A stretch of 64,000 nucleotides of DNA, taken from Lepas anatifera. Taxonomy: Eukaryota; Arthropoda; Thecostraca; Lepadidae. Positions 1 to 11,124 of the stretch are shown piece by piece. Location of the stretch: positions 310,001-374,000 of the forward strand of contig JAOTON010001678.1 of the NCBI GenBank assembly GCA_034440635.1, read 5' to 3'. The first letter of the stretch is position 1, and the number at the start of each line of letters is the position of its first letter. Under the pieces are notes generated by a model. That model was not told the DNA's origin. It made no database searches and saw nothing but the letters and a program-made list of their open reading frames with translations. The translations under genes were made by a program, and so were the position numbers.

Positions 1-1201
1 TTACCGCGATATGCCAGAACTCCCAAGGGCGCGAACGGAACAAGCCAAACACAATTTTCGCTTCAGGGGGTAGAAGCATGGAACAGTGGGATGAGAGAAA
101 GTTAAATATATGTATAATAGGCATTTAGGAAAGAGGATAGGCTACAAATGAACTTTAAAATTAAATGCATTTCTTTATATATTGCTATCTACAACGGTTA
201 TTGTGTAAAGTATTGTCTGGTTTACGAAAGCGTTTACTCCTGTGTGCTGTGGGCTTGTGATTTAGGGCTGAAAAGCCATTTATGGAGACCTCAATAATAT
301 ACATCCACGCTCAGGTTTGACTCTACCAAATCAGAAGAGGATGCAGAGATATCGACATAAGATCCCCGGTAACACTCAGGGACCGTTATGGGCGATGAAA
401 AGCGGAAACAGTACCTGGAGTGGAGCCCGATTCCGAGTTTCCCTGCCCGGGAGTTTTACGGGCTCGCCCGCGGCGTTTCCGCAGGATGTTTCGGTGCGCC
501 CCGCGCGTCCTCCCCAGTCGCAGGCAATAATAAAGGCTCACGTACACTGGCAGAATCTGGACAATATGTGTCAATATTTCTGCCCACCCGCGCTACAAAC
601 GCGTGTGCGGAGATTGTCTGATGACACCAATATTGTCAGATTGTGTCTCAGGCTCTACCAGGTGAGAATGGGCCTCCACTGTCACCTGATCGATAGATCC
701 CTGCACCTAAGGCGTAGTCACGCACTGGACAGAATTCACAGGACTGATTTCAAATCACCGTCACATTAAAATCCCCGCCTAGCGTATCCACGTGTTGATA
801 TTCAGAGCTTAAAACTGACCACTTGCGAGTTAATAGCAAGAATATCCTACGCAGGACACTATTTTGGACCACTTGACACCCCCAACGACTGCTTTGCAGA
901 CAGTGTGGGTAGTGCGGGCAGTGCTAACGCGTCTCGGTGATCATAACGACACCGAGAGCGGAAAGTCGCTGTGAATAAAGCGATTATATTGCCGTATATT
1001 CAAATAGCCCTCGCATCCGATTTTCGGCACGCAGGACAATGGCGAACCGGCTATAGAAAGATAGGGGCGCATAATAATCCTATGGCTGGGAAATTTCCTC
1101 CAGCATATCATGATTTGTGTTCATAAAAAAATATTACAGCAAACGACGCCAGCGCAAACAATTTCCTCCAGCAGAACCTCGAGTTTTGGGTGTGCCCAAA
1201 G
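1..1201. other. Unassigned sequence with one GC-rich block
   Basis: No gene or repeat family is recognised here. A GC-richer block at about 380-620 is open in two forward frames and is followed by a donor-like site (CAG/GTGAGA at 661/662), so a host exon is possible. The translation resembles nothing I know, and no convincing acceptor precedes it. The rest is AT-rich and closed in most frames. Confidence 0.4.
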
Positions 1202-1352
1202 CTGTGGTGGATACAATAACTAGTGGGGCTTACGCCCCTGAAATGCCAGAGTGCCTATACGTAATACATAGCCGGAGGCTGTACCGAAGCAATGTCGGGA
1301 GGGGCTCGAGCCTCCAAGCCCAACCCCCGGAAATGTTGTCCTGGAGTTGCTA
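1202..1352 (+). mobile_element. Degenerate hAT-like MITE (CTCGAG-core family)
   Basis: This stretch shares its core with 1600-1733 and 59517-59678: a phrase about a gene-sized gap apart reading 'GAGTGCCTATA', then 'CATAGCC.GAGGCTG', then 'GGCTCGAGCCTCC'. It ends in GCTACTG, close to the CAGTG-type terminus of the better copies. The left end (GGTGGATACA) is diverged and I see no clean target-site duplication. Shared core sequence is direct evidence of a dispersed repeat; assignment to hAT comes from the related copy at 1600. Confidence 0.5.
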
Positions 1353-1599
1353 CTGTCGTCACGTGTGGCAAAACCAATTACGTTGTGCCGGAAGGAAACA
1401 CCTTTTCTATTATTTATCTGGTATGCAGCGGCTCTTGATTTACTGAAATCTGTCAGCGTTTATAATGGTGAACTAACACTTCCCAGCCCCGCCTTCAGCC
1501 TGAGAAGATGAGGATCTTCTGCTAAATAGAGATATCACTGAGACCCACGATATTCTGGCAGGACCGGGATTTTTCCCGGCAACCTAACATAGGCGATGT

Positions 1600-1733
1600 C
1601 AGTGGCAGATACACGGGGGGGTCAAGCCCCCTCCAGTGCCTATAGTTAATGCATAGCTAGAGACTGTTCCGAAGCAGGGGAGGCTCGAGCCCCCTAGCCC
1701 TGTCACTGATATGAGGCCCTGGATATGTTTCGC
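1600..1733 (+). mobile_element. hAT-like MITE with 8-bp target-site duplication
   Basis: The element begins CAGTGGCAGATACACGGG and its right end (CCCTGGATATGTTTCGC) aligns with the right end of the copy at 59517. It is flanked by GGCGATGT (1592-1599) and GGTGATGT (1734-1741), a 7/8 match of the length made by hAT transposases. It has no coding capacity. It shares the CTCGAG-containing core with two other copies in the window. Confidence 0.65.
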
Positions 1734-1741
1734 GGTGATGT

Positions 1742-2582
1742 GACGACCTTTATAACATACAAGGCTCAAGCTATAATCCAACACTTTTGCATCTTATTTC
1801 TGGCGTAGATTTACACAAAATATTTATGGTCGGAAACCACTTAGGAGTCTAAATATTTTTTAGGTTACCAGAAAAAATCAAACCAATATAAAACACAAGT
1901 AAAATTATGTCAGCACAGCCATAGAAAATACTTATTTTTCAAACCAATCCTCAAAAGGTCAACTTTTGAAACCCTTTAGATGTTCATTTGTGCGAACACC
2001 AGTTATCAAACCTTGCTTTATGTCCAAAGAAACAGTTATTTCTTTGATTCTACACCGTGGCCAAAGGGCTGACTTACCAAATGTCGCGGTTTCAAACTGT
2101 TGGCTATTAACATAGCTATGTCGACGCGTGGCATAGATGTTTAGTGAAGACATGGCCACGTTTTAATTAGCTCCAAATGAGGCCGGATAACCATTTGTTC
2201 CCAGAACCGCGGCGGCGCGCGTGCCGGCACATGAGCCCGTAACCATCAAATAATCAAACGGTGTGCCCTGTCCTAAGTGGATTGCTTGAGCTTAGTGCTA
2301 GCGAATGCATGAGGAATCATTCCAGTCAACAGTCGGATGATGCGGCACTTAGCCGATTATACACTAACCTGATGAATAAATGAGGCTTGCAAATGTCGCA
2401 GATCCGTCCGTTAAGTGCCCCGAGTCTCCGCGACGCACTGAGCAGGCTGGTCTATTTCGACTAAGTGGTATCGAACTCTTAACAAACTAAAACCGGTCAC
2501 TGCTAAGAATGGTCCCAGAAGACTCCGGCCCATGTGTTGGAGTTTCTTGGATTGTTGTGTGTTTGGGAGGCGCAAGTGCAAC
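1742..2582. other. Unassigned AT-rich sequence
   Basis: No coding exon, RNA gene or repeat family is recognised. There is a short CpG-rich patch near 2205-2235 only. Confidence 0.4.
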
Positions 2583-3560
2583 TTAACCCTCGCCCCACCG
2601 GGGGTCCATCGATGCCCCCTAAAGTTTTTTTTTCAGAAAAAAACGACGAAGCGCAGCACTGCGGTTGATGGATCTACCTCTTACCCCATTATTTTACCAC
2701 CATCACTGAAATTTTTTACCCCAAGTCACACACTAGGTCAGATCACCAGGTGAGGTCAACCAAGGTCACCTCACACCAAATTTTGAGCAGTATCATAGCT
2801 ACATTTCTCAGCCGATCAATTCGAATCTTTCTGCAATTGATAACCCCTCCAGAGTCTGCAAAATATATATCCGGAATTTTTCGATTTCGTGACCTGAGGT
2901 CAGGTCACGAGGTGACCTCTCTAATAGAAAAAGCATGGGGAAAAGCTCTCTTATGATCTAAAAGTCACAAAAATTATTGCAAATGGTCAGATTCCTCAGA
3001 AACGCATTTTTGGCCATCATTTTCACGGATGGCAGGGGCGATATTTTCCCTTGACCTATCTGAGATTGTCACAGGTCACCGGGTCAAAAACAGACCTATA
3101 TTTTGAGATCGCTAAATCGCGCGTTTGGACCAGTTCACTTGCGTTGGAGACCGAATGGTGGCGTCATAGAATCATATAAGCGGGATTATATGTCAGGGTA
3201 ACCTTACGTAAAGGTCATGGTCAAGGTCAAAATTCCACGCCAAGGTCATACCAGCCCTTTTGAGGTCATTGGCCCCGGTGCTTCCGGTCAAATGTAAAAT
3301 GGCGTTACCCAGTTTGACGTATTTTATGCTATGACGTCATAGTTAAGGTAACTTAATGTAAAGGTCAAGTTCAAAGATAGTGGGTAAATGTTAATCCTAA
3401 TTTCCCACCCAGCGGTTGCTACAGCGTTACTTATATTGTGCATTATAGCGTGTTTACCATACTGTGACGTCATAAGTCAGTGACCTTGAACCCGAAAACA
3501 AGAAATTCGACTTTCCCTTTAAGGTCCTGGTCCACGTTTAGCATATTCCTGACTTTTTAT
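2583..3560 (+). mobile_element. AGGTCA-rich non-autonomous element, chimeric copy
   Basis: The left part opens with TTAACCCTCGCCCC followed by CACCGGGGGTC, matching the termini of the elements at 9653 and 11125 (family B here). From about 3000 it switches to sequence shared with 46.5-47.2 kb, 30.0-30.6 kb and 39.1-39.3 kb (family A), including 'CAGACCTATATTTTGAGATCGC' style phrasing and the CRE palindrome TGACGTCA in two places. It is dense in AGGTCA and TGACCT half-sites. No protein is encoded. The right border is not sharp. Confidence 0.6.
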
Positions 3561-3867
3561 TAGTTTTTTTCCAGGTTGTTCCCACTTCGGTTACTGGAGT
3601 CTCACTCAAGTCATCAAGGGACTTGTCACTGAGAACCCGACCCCACCACCCGAACGAGCAACTCTCACAATGAAGGGTTATTTTAGAATCCAAAGTTTAA
3701 CGTCCCGCAAAGCGCAGGGACGGCCGCCCCGCTCATGTCACCCTCTCATCAGTCAGTTGCCAGCCACCTTAGTGTCTCATGCTGAGCAATAAAGTCAACT
3801 ATGTACAATTGTAAGCTACCATTTGTATTGTAGGTCGTACATGAAGCACAAGCAGCATCAACATGCG

Positions 3868-3960
3868 CTCCGCCATCCTCCCCAGCATTCTCTCCACCAT
3901 CCTCTACACCATCTGCTCCACCATCCTCTACACCATCATCTCCACCATCCGCTCCATCAG
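3868..3960 (+). repeat. 12-bp tandem repeat (CACCATCCTCTA-like)
   Basis: About eight imperfect copies of a 12-bp unit close to CACCATCCTCTA run here. Because 12 is divisible by three, the array stays open and would read as alternating His, Pro and Leu. That reading frame is a by-product of the repeat. Confidence 0.75.
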
Positions 3961-4190
3961 CAACGTCCTGCGATTATGTCATTGCGTCACACTTATCCTA
4001 TTTTTAATTCCAAGCTTAAATCCGCAAAACCGTTACTAATAAATTTCAACCTGACTTCCTCTATCAGCACAGCCTCCAAACCTATAGTGAAATTAAAAAA
4101 CAAGTGAAAACCCATTCGACAATAACCACCAACATGACTGGCGCAATGGCGACAAAACAGAATGAAGTAGCAACTCCAAATATTAAAAAG

Positions 4191-4645
4191 TTAAAGGGAA
4201 TGTGGCACCTTGGTCGAATCCTGGAATTTAGTGAAATTAGGCGTACTTTTAGCCAAAAATAATGCAACCACTCATGATTTCTCTGAAAAATGTTCAATAA
4301 GCTCAATATTTTGTTTTTAAAATACTACTCTAGGAAAAGAAATAAATATCTGTCTGTGGATGATGTCATGATCTGGAAAAAGCTACCATACTTGAAATGG
4401 TTCAAGGGCTTCGATTGGATAATGCTCATCATGACGTCAGCATATGTCGTCACACCAGCACCTCACAACAATGGCCGCCCGGCGAGGGGTTGATGAGGGG
4501 TTGGTGTCAGTTAGGTTTTAGCTTTTTCTACGGAAATATCGAGTTCCAAGACAAATGATATATGGAATACCGGGTTTTCCGACTTGCTTTACAACTTGGC
4601 TATCTCAGTTAAAATCACATTATGAAGGTGCCACATTCCCTTTAA
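4191..4645 (+). mobile_element. TTAA-flanked piggyBac-like MITE, copy 1
   Basis: The element starts TTAA-AGGGAATGTGGCACC and ends GGTGCCACATTCCCT-TTAA, so 15-bp perfect terminal inverted repeats sit inside a TTAA duplication. A second copy at 23917-24369 is nearly identical along its length. TTAA targeting and termini beginning with AGGG/CCCT fit piggyBac-type (or Kolobok) mobilisation, and no transposase is present. The interior carries a perfect CRE palindrome TGACGTCA near 4433. A stop-rich interior rules out coding function. Confidence 0.85.
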
Positions 4646-5078
4646 ACACAGCTGAGCTAAAAGACAGCATCGACAATCTCCAGCTTTAACAATACCGACT
4701 TATACATTACCGTTCAACGCAGACGCCTTATTTGAAATGATATACGCGTGAAGATCAGATCAGAAATGGCGCGGCCAAGCCTCTTCAAACAGTCACCGTG
4801 TGAGAAAGAGCGGAACCCCGAGTTGGCACACTCTGATTGGCTGCACTCCGAACATCACCGCAAATTCTAAAATTCACTCAGCTTATTCCGAAACGAATAC
4901 AAACTGCATTATTAAATAATTCAACATTAATAATACCAAGTTCACTTCTACGAAACATTACAATTATTACTAGCCCGCATCTACTCTATTCTATATCCGC
5001 ACTCAAAGCATACAACAGTAAGCCCTGCTTATACAATAACTGCATACCGGTATTTTTTATCAATGCACTTTATGGGTA
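4646..5078. other. Unassigned AT-rich sequence
   Basis: No gene or repeat family recognised. Confidence 0.4.
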
Positions 5079-5086
5079 GGTTACCG

Positions 5087-5294
5087 CATTGGCGGACGCA
5101 CGGGGGGCATTCCGGCCATGCCCCCCTAAAGCGCTGGAGGGGGCAAACTATCTTTTGCCCCTCCCCCAACGCTGGGAAATTTGTGAAAAAGGTGTTTACA
5201 CTAGGTCTGTAGAGCAAAAAAATATTCGCCTCCCCCAGGAGGAGAGGCTGACATGGGTTTGGCCCTCTGAAACTCGGTTCTGCGTCCGCCCCTG
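5087..5294 (+). mobile_element. hAT-like MITE with 8-bp TSD
   Basis: Left end CATTGGCGGACGCACGGGG and right end TGCGTCCGCCCCTG are inverted repeats. The flanks GGTTACCG (5079-5086) and GGTAACCG (5295-5302) match at seven of eight positions. The interior is short and non-coding. Termini of the GGCGGA type and 8-bp duplications are those of hAT elements. Confidence 0.75.
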
Positions 5295-5302
5295 GGTAAC
5301 CG

Positions 5303-6560
5303 TTAACGCACCACCGGAAGATCATGTTCATCAACTAAAATATCATCCATGGTAGACTGTACAGTTTCCTGAAAATATGTGTCTAGACATACAGCTTCCA
5401 GGTATTATATAACACTCAGCGACGATGTAAATGCCATGCTTCTGATCAGTTCCCGGGATGTCACAGTAGAAGATGTGAATACTCAGAACAATGGCCGGCC
5501 CCTGCTGACATCCCAGCACTGCACAAACAAGCATGAAGGCAGTAATCGACGGCCGTACTCACTGCGACATACTCTTTTCAAGAATGGCTTTGCCGGGCTG
5601 TTGTTATTTACAGAAATGGGGATACCTTAACAATGCTGGGATAAGACGGTGGTTAAAAGGCTAGGCTTTAGGCTAAGACTGCATACAAATTGCGTTTGTA
5701 TTTCATTCCCGACTGACGGGCTTCCGTTGGGAAAATTGCCGTTTGTGGAATTTGGTGCCTTCACAATGGCAGTTTCATTGGGGTAACAGCCAGGCAAATC
5801 ACGCCGTAGCCCTTCCCCCAGAACCATACGGTTTGTTCTAGCCACGGGGGCGGGAGGATTTCAATTCTGGAAACATATTTTCTTCTCCACAAATTACGAC
5901 TTTTGAAGAAAACATGAAACCTAAGGGTTTCTGCAAAACCAAAATTTCGGTCCAAACCCAGCTCAAGTTTCGTATTCCCTTTAAATCTGGATACCTACAG
6001 TCTGGAGGTGAACACCAATGACAATATATATGAGAACCGGTTTGTTCACTGTTTAGTCACTAAAACAATACTGCTAATCCAGAAGACAACTACAAACTGA
6101 AATAAATGCTTACGTAAGCCACAATATTTCAAATTAAGGCCCAGCGGTCCAGCGATGCGTTGCCTGGCTCCACTGGAACACAGAAACATCAAAGACAAGG
6201 CCTGGGGAGTAATACAGGCAATCTGTCTTTTGCCTGCATTACGGCTCGATACGAAGCTGGGAGCCTCGACGCGGCAGATTGGTTGTGATAGACGGCGTTT
6301 GCGAGTCTGACGGCCCTCCGAGCATCCCATGAGGCGTGCTGCAGTAAAAAACGACATAAAAACAAGGGGCCTGGGAAATATGTGGTTATTAAGACGGCCC
6401 TGATTCCTGGTTGTATTTATCTTGGGGGTAATTTTCCGCATAACGCAAAAAAATGGTACCATCTACCGCATAAATGATTTGTCTGCCAAAGCAAAACATC
6501 AGCATCACACGTTCTCATCAGCAATGGTAGCACGGTAATACCATGATGTCCCTCTCATCA
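5303..6560. other. Unassigned sequence
   Basis: No supported gene. A 138-codon minus-strand frame at 6046-6462 is open but has no recognisable domain, no good start context and no splice support. Confidence 0.35.
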
Positions 6561-6564
6561 AAAT

Positions 6565-7525
6565 GCAGGTCTGGAGCCTCCCCCCACACAAACACACACC
6601 TCAGTCTTGTATTTGGCAGCCCGGAGCCCCTCCCTACACACACACATCTCGGCATTGTACTTGCCGGTCCGGGCACCCCACCCCCCACACACACACACAT
6701 ACCTCAGCCTCGTATCTTCCAGCCCGGGCACCTCCCCCACACACACATACCTCAGCCTCGTATCTTCCAGCCCGGGCACCTCCCCCACACACACATACCT
6801 CAGCCTCGTATCTTCCAGCCCGGGCACCTCCCCCCACAAACACATACCTCAGCCTCGTATCTTCCAGCCCGGGCACCCCCCATACACACACACATACCTC
6901 AGCCTCGTATCTTCCGCCCGGGCACCTCCCCCACACACCATACCTCAGCCTCGTATCTTCCAGCCGGGCACCCCCATACACACACACATACCTCAGCCTC
7001 GTATCTTCCCGCCCGGGCACCTCCCCCACAAACACATACCTCAGCCTCGTATCTTCCAGCCCGGGCCCCCCATACACACACACTCCTCAGCCTGTATCTT
7101 CCAGCCGGGCACCTCCACCCACACACGCATACCTCAGTTTTGTATCTTCCAGCCCGGGACCCACACACACATACCTCAGCCTTTTCCAGCCTGGGCACCT
7201 CCCCACACACACTACCTCAGCCTCGATCTTCCAGCCCGGGCACCTCCCCCCACACACATCCTCAGCCTGCATCTTCCAGCCCGGGCACCTCCCCCCACAA
7301 ACACATACCTCAGCCTCGTATCTTCCAGCCCGGGCACCTCCCCCCACACACACATACCTCAGCCTCGCATCTTCCAGCCCGGGCACCTCCCCCCCACACA
7401 CACATACCTCAGCCTCGTATCTTCCAGCCCCGGCACCTCCCCCTACACACACATACCTCAGTCTTGTACCTGCCGGTCCAGGCACCCCCCTCCCCCTCTC
7501 CCCAAAACACATACCTCAGTCCCGT
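6565..7525 (+). repeat. 48-bp minisatellite, about 20 units
   Basis: A unit of 48 bp (consensus begins CCTCAGCCTCGTATCTTCCA and ends with a CACACACATA run) repeats from the first edge unit near 6597 to about 7520. Exact 48-bp spacing is visible at 6702, 6750 and 6798. Central units are nearly identical. The two edge units share a variant (CAGTCTTGTA, GGTCC in place of AGCCC), the pattern expected when homogenisation acts in the middle of an array. Because 48 is divisible by three, the array is open in several frames on both strands, giving spurious proline/threonine/histidine-rich frames of more than 300 codons. Confidence 0.95.
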
Positions 7526-8655
7526 TAAGTTTACTCTCCCTAAACAAGTATTGATGATTTCCAAATTAAAAATCATAATTCCCTACCATTGTAGCCAGTA
7601 AGAAAGCAGAGAACCCGGCCGAAATTGAGACACGGTACATTCGGCTCGGGTCAGATTTCAGAATTTTATACACTTCAAATGTGCACTGAGTAATATCAAG
7701 TCTCTCCAAAAGGAAGTGCACTTTGGTTTGTTTCTCCCTTCACAGCTTGTCATCGCATATCTGATTGCCTTTTTTATCCGTTATTCCGAACATCCCAGTG
7801 ACTAGATCCTGGGCATGCAGCTATTCAGAGAGGCAACAACAAATGTGCTAACAGATGAGGCTTGCCAGACAAGTATTCTGACGAATGGCTGCTAAAAGGG
7901 CTGTCAGGAAAAGCCGATAAAAAGCTGTGGTTATTTATGTATGACCAAGCTCGAGGCTATGTGTAGGCCTTGGCCTTCAAAATGATGACTCCATGTTTCC
8001 ACCTAATTGGCGCAGGGACACTTCTGTCTAACGCCTCAAATCAAGTATGGAAACTTGGGATGGCTTTTTCTATTTTAGGTGACTTCTTTTTCTGATCTAT
8101 AATTTCCGATACCATTTTAACCCTATATGCAAGGGTGGAGTCAAACAGTTAGAGCCGGAGGTCCGCTACTTTTAAGTTTTAACGTGCGAAGCTAGTGCAC
8201 GTAGGTATGTACCTTTTGACTCACATTTTAGGCAGACCTATCGTCTTTCAATCAAATTTTATCACCCTTAGCTCTTTTGATTTGGGCAGCATCAATGTTT
8301 TCCCAATCATAATTTTCCAAACTGGATGGGATATCCGCAGATCACCCGAATTGGTGCCGACAGAAAGGGGAGCAACAAACAGTTACAGAGGATTGGAAGC
8401 ATAGGGAATCCAGGGGAGGGGCAAGGGCCATAACCAACTAAAGCGAACATTTTAGCCAATTTTCTTACGAAAACGTTGTTTTCGTGATTTGTCCGGTGTG
8501 ACCGCCTCCCTTTTCAAAAGTTTTACTCCTTGGTTTCACCCAGACCGATTTATGGATGGGAACTGTTTTTTCCTCAACTCACACACCATGCAATAAATAA
8601 GCTTAGTGGAAGCATGCCCCCTCTCCCCGAGATGCCTCACGTGCCAGCCATAGGT
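7526..8655. other. Unassigned sequence
   Basis: Mostly AT-rich with no recognisable exon, RNA gene or complete repeat. About 8400-8640 holds C-rich phrases reminiscent of hAT-like MITE termini but no matching ends. Confidence 0.35.
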
Positions 8656-8659
8656 GAGG

Positions 8660-8775
8660 GAAGGTTTTGTAGGGATGCCACCGTACCCACTCCCTCCCCC
8701 TTAAATGATGAAATTTAAGACTAACCCTATGGCGTTGACTAGAAAGAAATGGGTTGGAAAGTCTAATCATTGCCT
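8660..8775 (-). mobile_element. Remnant of the CAGTGACGG MITE family
   Basis: Read on the minus strand, this contains the family phrase GTCAACGCCATAGGGTTAGT followed by an AT stretch and TTTAAGGGGGA, as in the complete copies at 20445, 23894 and 32771. Only the right two-thirds is recognisable and no duplication is visible. Confidence 0.5.
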
Positions 8776-9023
8776 TTCCTTTTCCAACAAGGTGACTGTG
8801 ATGGGCAGTCCTACAGGGATTTTCTCCTCAACCATATTCCCCCTTCTATAGCCATTTGCTGTTTTCACAAGGGTGAAAAGGGTTAATCTTTCATTATGGC
8901 AACGCCCCTTCGCACCGTGTCGCCGTTGTAGTAGAGCTCCCGTGCAAAAACACGATGGCCCTATTACAACACAGCACTGACCTCATTCCCCAGATCTGGC
9001 CTCCAGCAGCTTCTGGTTGCTCT

Positions 9024-9164
9024 TCACCAAGAATAATTATCTAAGGGGACGCCATTTTTCCACTTGGCAGGTCCTTGCGAAGCCCAATCTACCAGTCGGA
9101 TAAACTTGCTAGGGAAGAAAGCTTTGGCAAGACCATAGATGAATGGGTCCAGCGCTGAAACTCT
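9024..9164 (-). CDS. Last coding exon of a rhodopsin-class GPCR
   Basis: On the minus strand a good splice acceptor (pyrimidine-rich TCTGTGTCTCACCACAG, ending at 9165) is followed by 46 codons and a TGA stop at 9024-9026. The peptide begins RVSALDPFIYGLAKAFFPSK. ALDPFIYGL is the signature of transmembrane helix 7 in class A GPCRs (the (N/D)PxxY motif), and the following FFPSKFIRL suits helix 8. The remainder would be a short cytoplasmic tail, with tryptophan and lysine residues. Seen: motif, acceptor and in-frame stop. Known: DPxxY in place of NPxxY is common in this family. Inferred: an opsin is possible, since the splice site falls just after the position of the retinal-binding lysine, but that residue would lie in the previous exon. 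I could not find earlier exons, so this may also be an isolated relic. Confidence 0.6.
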   Translation of the reverse strand, partial: RVSALDPFIYGLAKAFFPSKFIRLVDWASQGPAKWKNGVPLDNYSW

Positions 9165-9538
9165 CTGTGGTGAGACACAGAGCAGGGAGATCATATGTCA
9201 ACAGGAGTACTTAGTGTTTCCTTGATGTAACTTTTTTTCCAGCGGGGTCAGAGATCTCGAGTTTGACGAGACACTAGTCCCCAATTTACTTTCGTTAAAA
9301 AAGCAAATATTTGTACAGTGAGAAACGGAATTTTGTGGGTAGAAGCTAGATTAAGATTGTGATTCACCTGCTTTAATGTATGTCATTTCCGCTAGAATAT
9401 ATTCAATGATCCTGAGATACCGTAATTAAATTCTGCAAGCTTCTTAGCTGTACTACACCCGCCATATTGGCGCTGGTCAGTCACACACAGAGCTCATCTC
9501 TCCTCCCACTCATCGGTACAACCTGATCCCCAAGAACC

Positions 9539-9594
9539 CACTCAACAGAGTAGAGTTGGCCAGCGTTGTATAACCTTGGCAGTTGGTGCGTCAT
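9539..9594 (+). mobile_element. Fragment of SINE 3' tail
   Basis: The phrases AACAGAGTAGAGTTGGCCAGCG and CCTTGGCAGTTGGTGCGTCAT correspond to the conserved tail of the three SINEs at 42784, 48647 and 61610. The tRNA-like head is missing or unrecognisable. Confidence 0.55.
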
Positions 9595-9652
9595 CATGTT
9601 GCATAATCAGCGTTGCATTATGTTTTTCAAAGGTCGGACTTGTAACGATCTC

Positions 9653-11110
9653 TTAACCCTTGCACGTACTCAGGTTCTCGCCACCTTCACCCGTACAGGG
9701 GGGGGGGTTGCGACCCCCTCGCAAGTGGCCCCTAATTGACGTTGAGCTCCGCGGTAAACACCAGCGTGTTGGTCGTCACAGGTACTCGCGATTGATACCA
9801 TTTTTGTGACCTTAAGTCGTAAGCTCACCTTCCAGGTCGGGTCAATGACCTGAATTTTCGCCCTGTTGAGGCCCATTTGTTGCCATTTTGGCTGCTATTG
9901 ACCGGAATTTGGGTAACAAATCACATTTGTATGGTCATTAGATTGAGGAACTAAAATTCTCGCGTCGACTCATGTGCTATACACCTATGTGACCCATCTA
10001 GGTAGTGCAGGAGGTGAGGTCAAATGTCAAAGGTCACTGACCGGTAAAACTCGAAATTGCCCAATATGTCTAATTTTCAGTTTCAGAAGGGGTAATTTTG
10101 GACGCTGAGTTGCAATTTAGCACTTTAAACAACGTCAAAGGTTTTTTTCATCAAAATTTTGGGTCATCAGGTAAACTTTCCGGTAAGGTCAATGACCTGT
10201 TTGACCTCAAGGAGTAGGTACAAAAGTCAACTCCATATTGGAAGCAAGTCAACTAATTCAGTATCCACATCATTTAAATGGACTATTCATAAGCCATTCT
10301 GCATCATTTACGCAAATATAGTGCCTGTCTAACCATATCTCACTGCTAAAACCTCCTACAAGGTCAAATTAGGTCAAAGGTCGAAAAAGGTCAAGTCTGT
10401 ATTAGAGGAAAAACGGCTTGTTCAGCATCTTTCTCATGCTGCAAATTGACTATTCGTAAGAAATTTTGCATAATTTATGCCAAGTGCCTGCTTCATCATT
10501 TGTTATTGCTTACACCGCCTTCAAGGTCAAATAAGGTCAAATTTCGAAAAAGGTCAAGTCCATTAAAGTATGCAAATCAACTAGTTTAGCGTCCATATCA
10601 TTCAAATAGACTATTCATAAGCCATTCTGCATCATTTACGCCCAGTAAGTGCTTGCTTCTTCATCTGTTATATTTTACACCCCTTTCAAGGTCAAATAAG
10701 CCCACAGCTCGAAAAAGTCAAGTCCGTATCGGACACAAGTCAACTAATTCGGTGTTCATATCATTTCAAAATACCGAATCGAAACACGCATATGTAGTCA
10801 TTATTCGACGCAGAGTTATCACTGAGGTCATGCAAGGTCAAACCAAGGTCATTGAAGGTCAAGAAAGGTCGTGAAAGGTCTAACCTGATAAAAGTGATCC
10901 TCGAAGGCTGGAAGAAAATATTCTGGGCCAGTTCATGAAAAAATGCTGCAAAAGAACGATGACAGTCTGGAGCATTCACGTGAAAACGGGTACAGGCACC
11001 CAAATGACCTCAACATGCTTCCACTCTTGAGGTCATAGCTCCGTGGCCTTGAAAGGTAGGAAAGTTTTTTTTAATAAAACATGCGCAATGAATGCCCTTG
11101 AGGCTATGCA
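9653..11110 (+). mobile_element. AGGTCA-rich element (family B) with internal tandem repeats
   Basis: It opens with TTAACCCTTGCACGTACTCAGG and has the C-rich subterminal segment typical of the family, then many AGGTCA motifs. The interior includes a tandem array (next entry). The right border is vague and it abuts the next family-B copy at 11125. It encodes nothing. TTAA at the left end agrees with the better-preserved copies. Confidence 0.55.
10245..10775 (+). repeat. 163-bp tandem repeat, about 3.3 units
   Basis: The phrase CATCATTTAAATGGACTATT and its variants recur at about 10268, 10430, 10593 and 10757, giving a period of 163-164 bp. Each unit carries an AGGTCAAA(T) doublet followed by GTCGAAAAAGGTCAAGTC. 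The units have diverged by substitutions and small indels. Confidence 0.8.
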
Positions 11111-11124
11111 ATACTTTCAAGGCT

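Noticed and set aside
3823..4107. Histidine/proline/leucine-rich 94-codon frame
   Set aside because: It is a translation of the 12-bp tandem repeat with no splice or start support.
6543..7601. 352-codon forward frame and several overlapping frames on both strands
   Set aside because: They are produced by the 48-bp minisatellite, whose unit length is divisible by three and which lacks stops in several frames.
9653..11110. AGGTCA clusters as a dedicated hormone-response enhancer
   Set aside because: The motifs are part of a dispersed transposon family; copy number alone explains their abundance and no locus-specific evidence exists.
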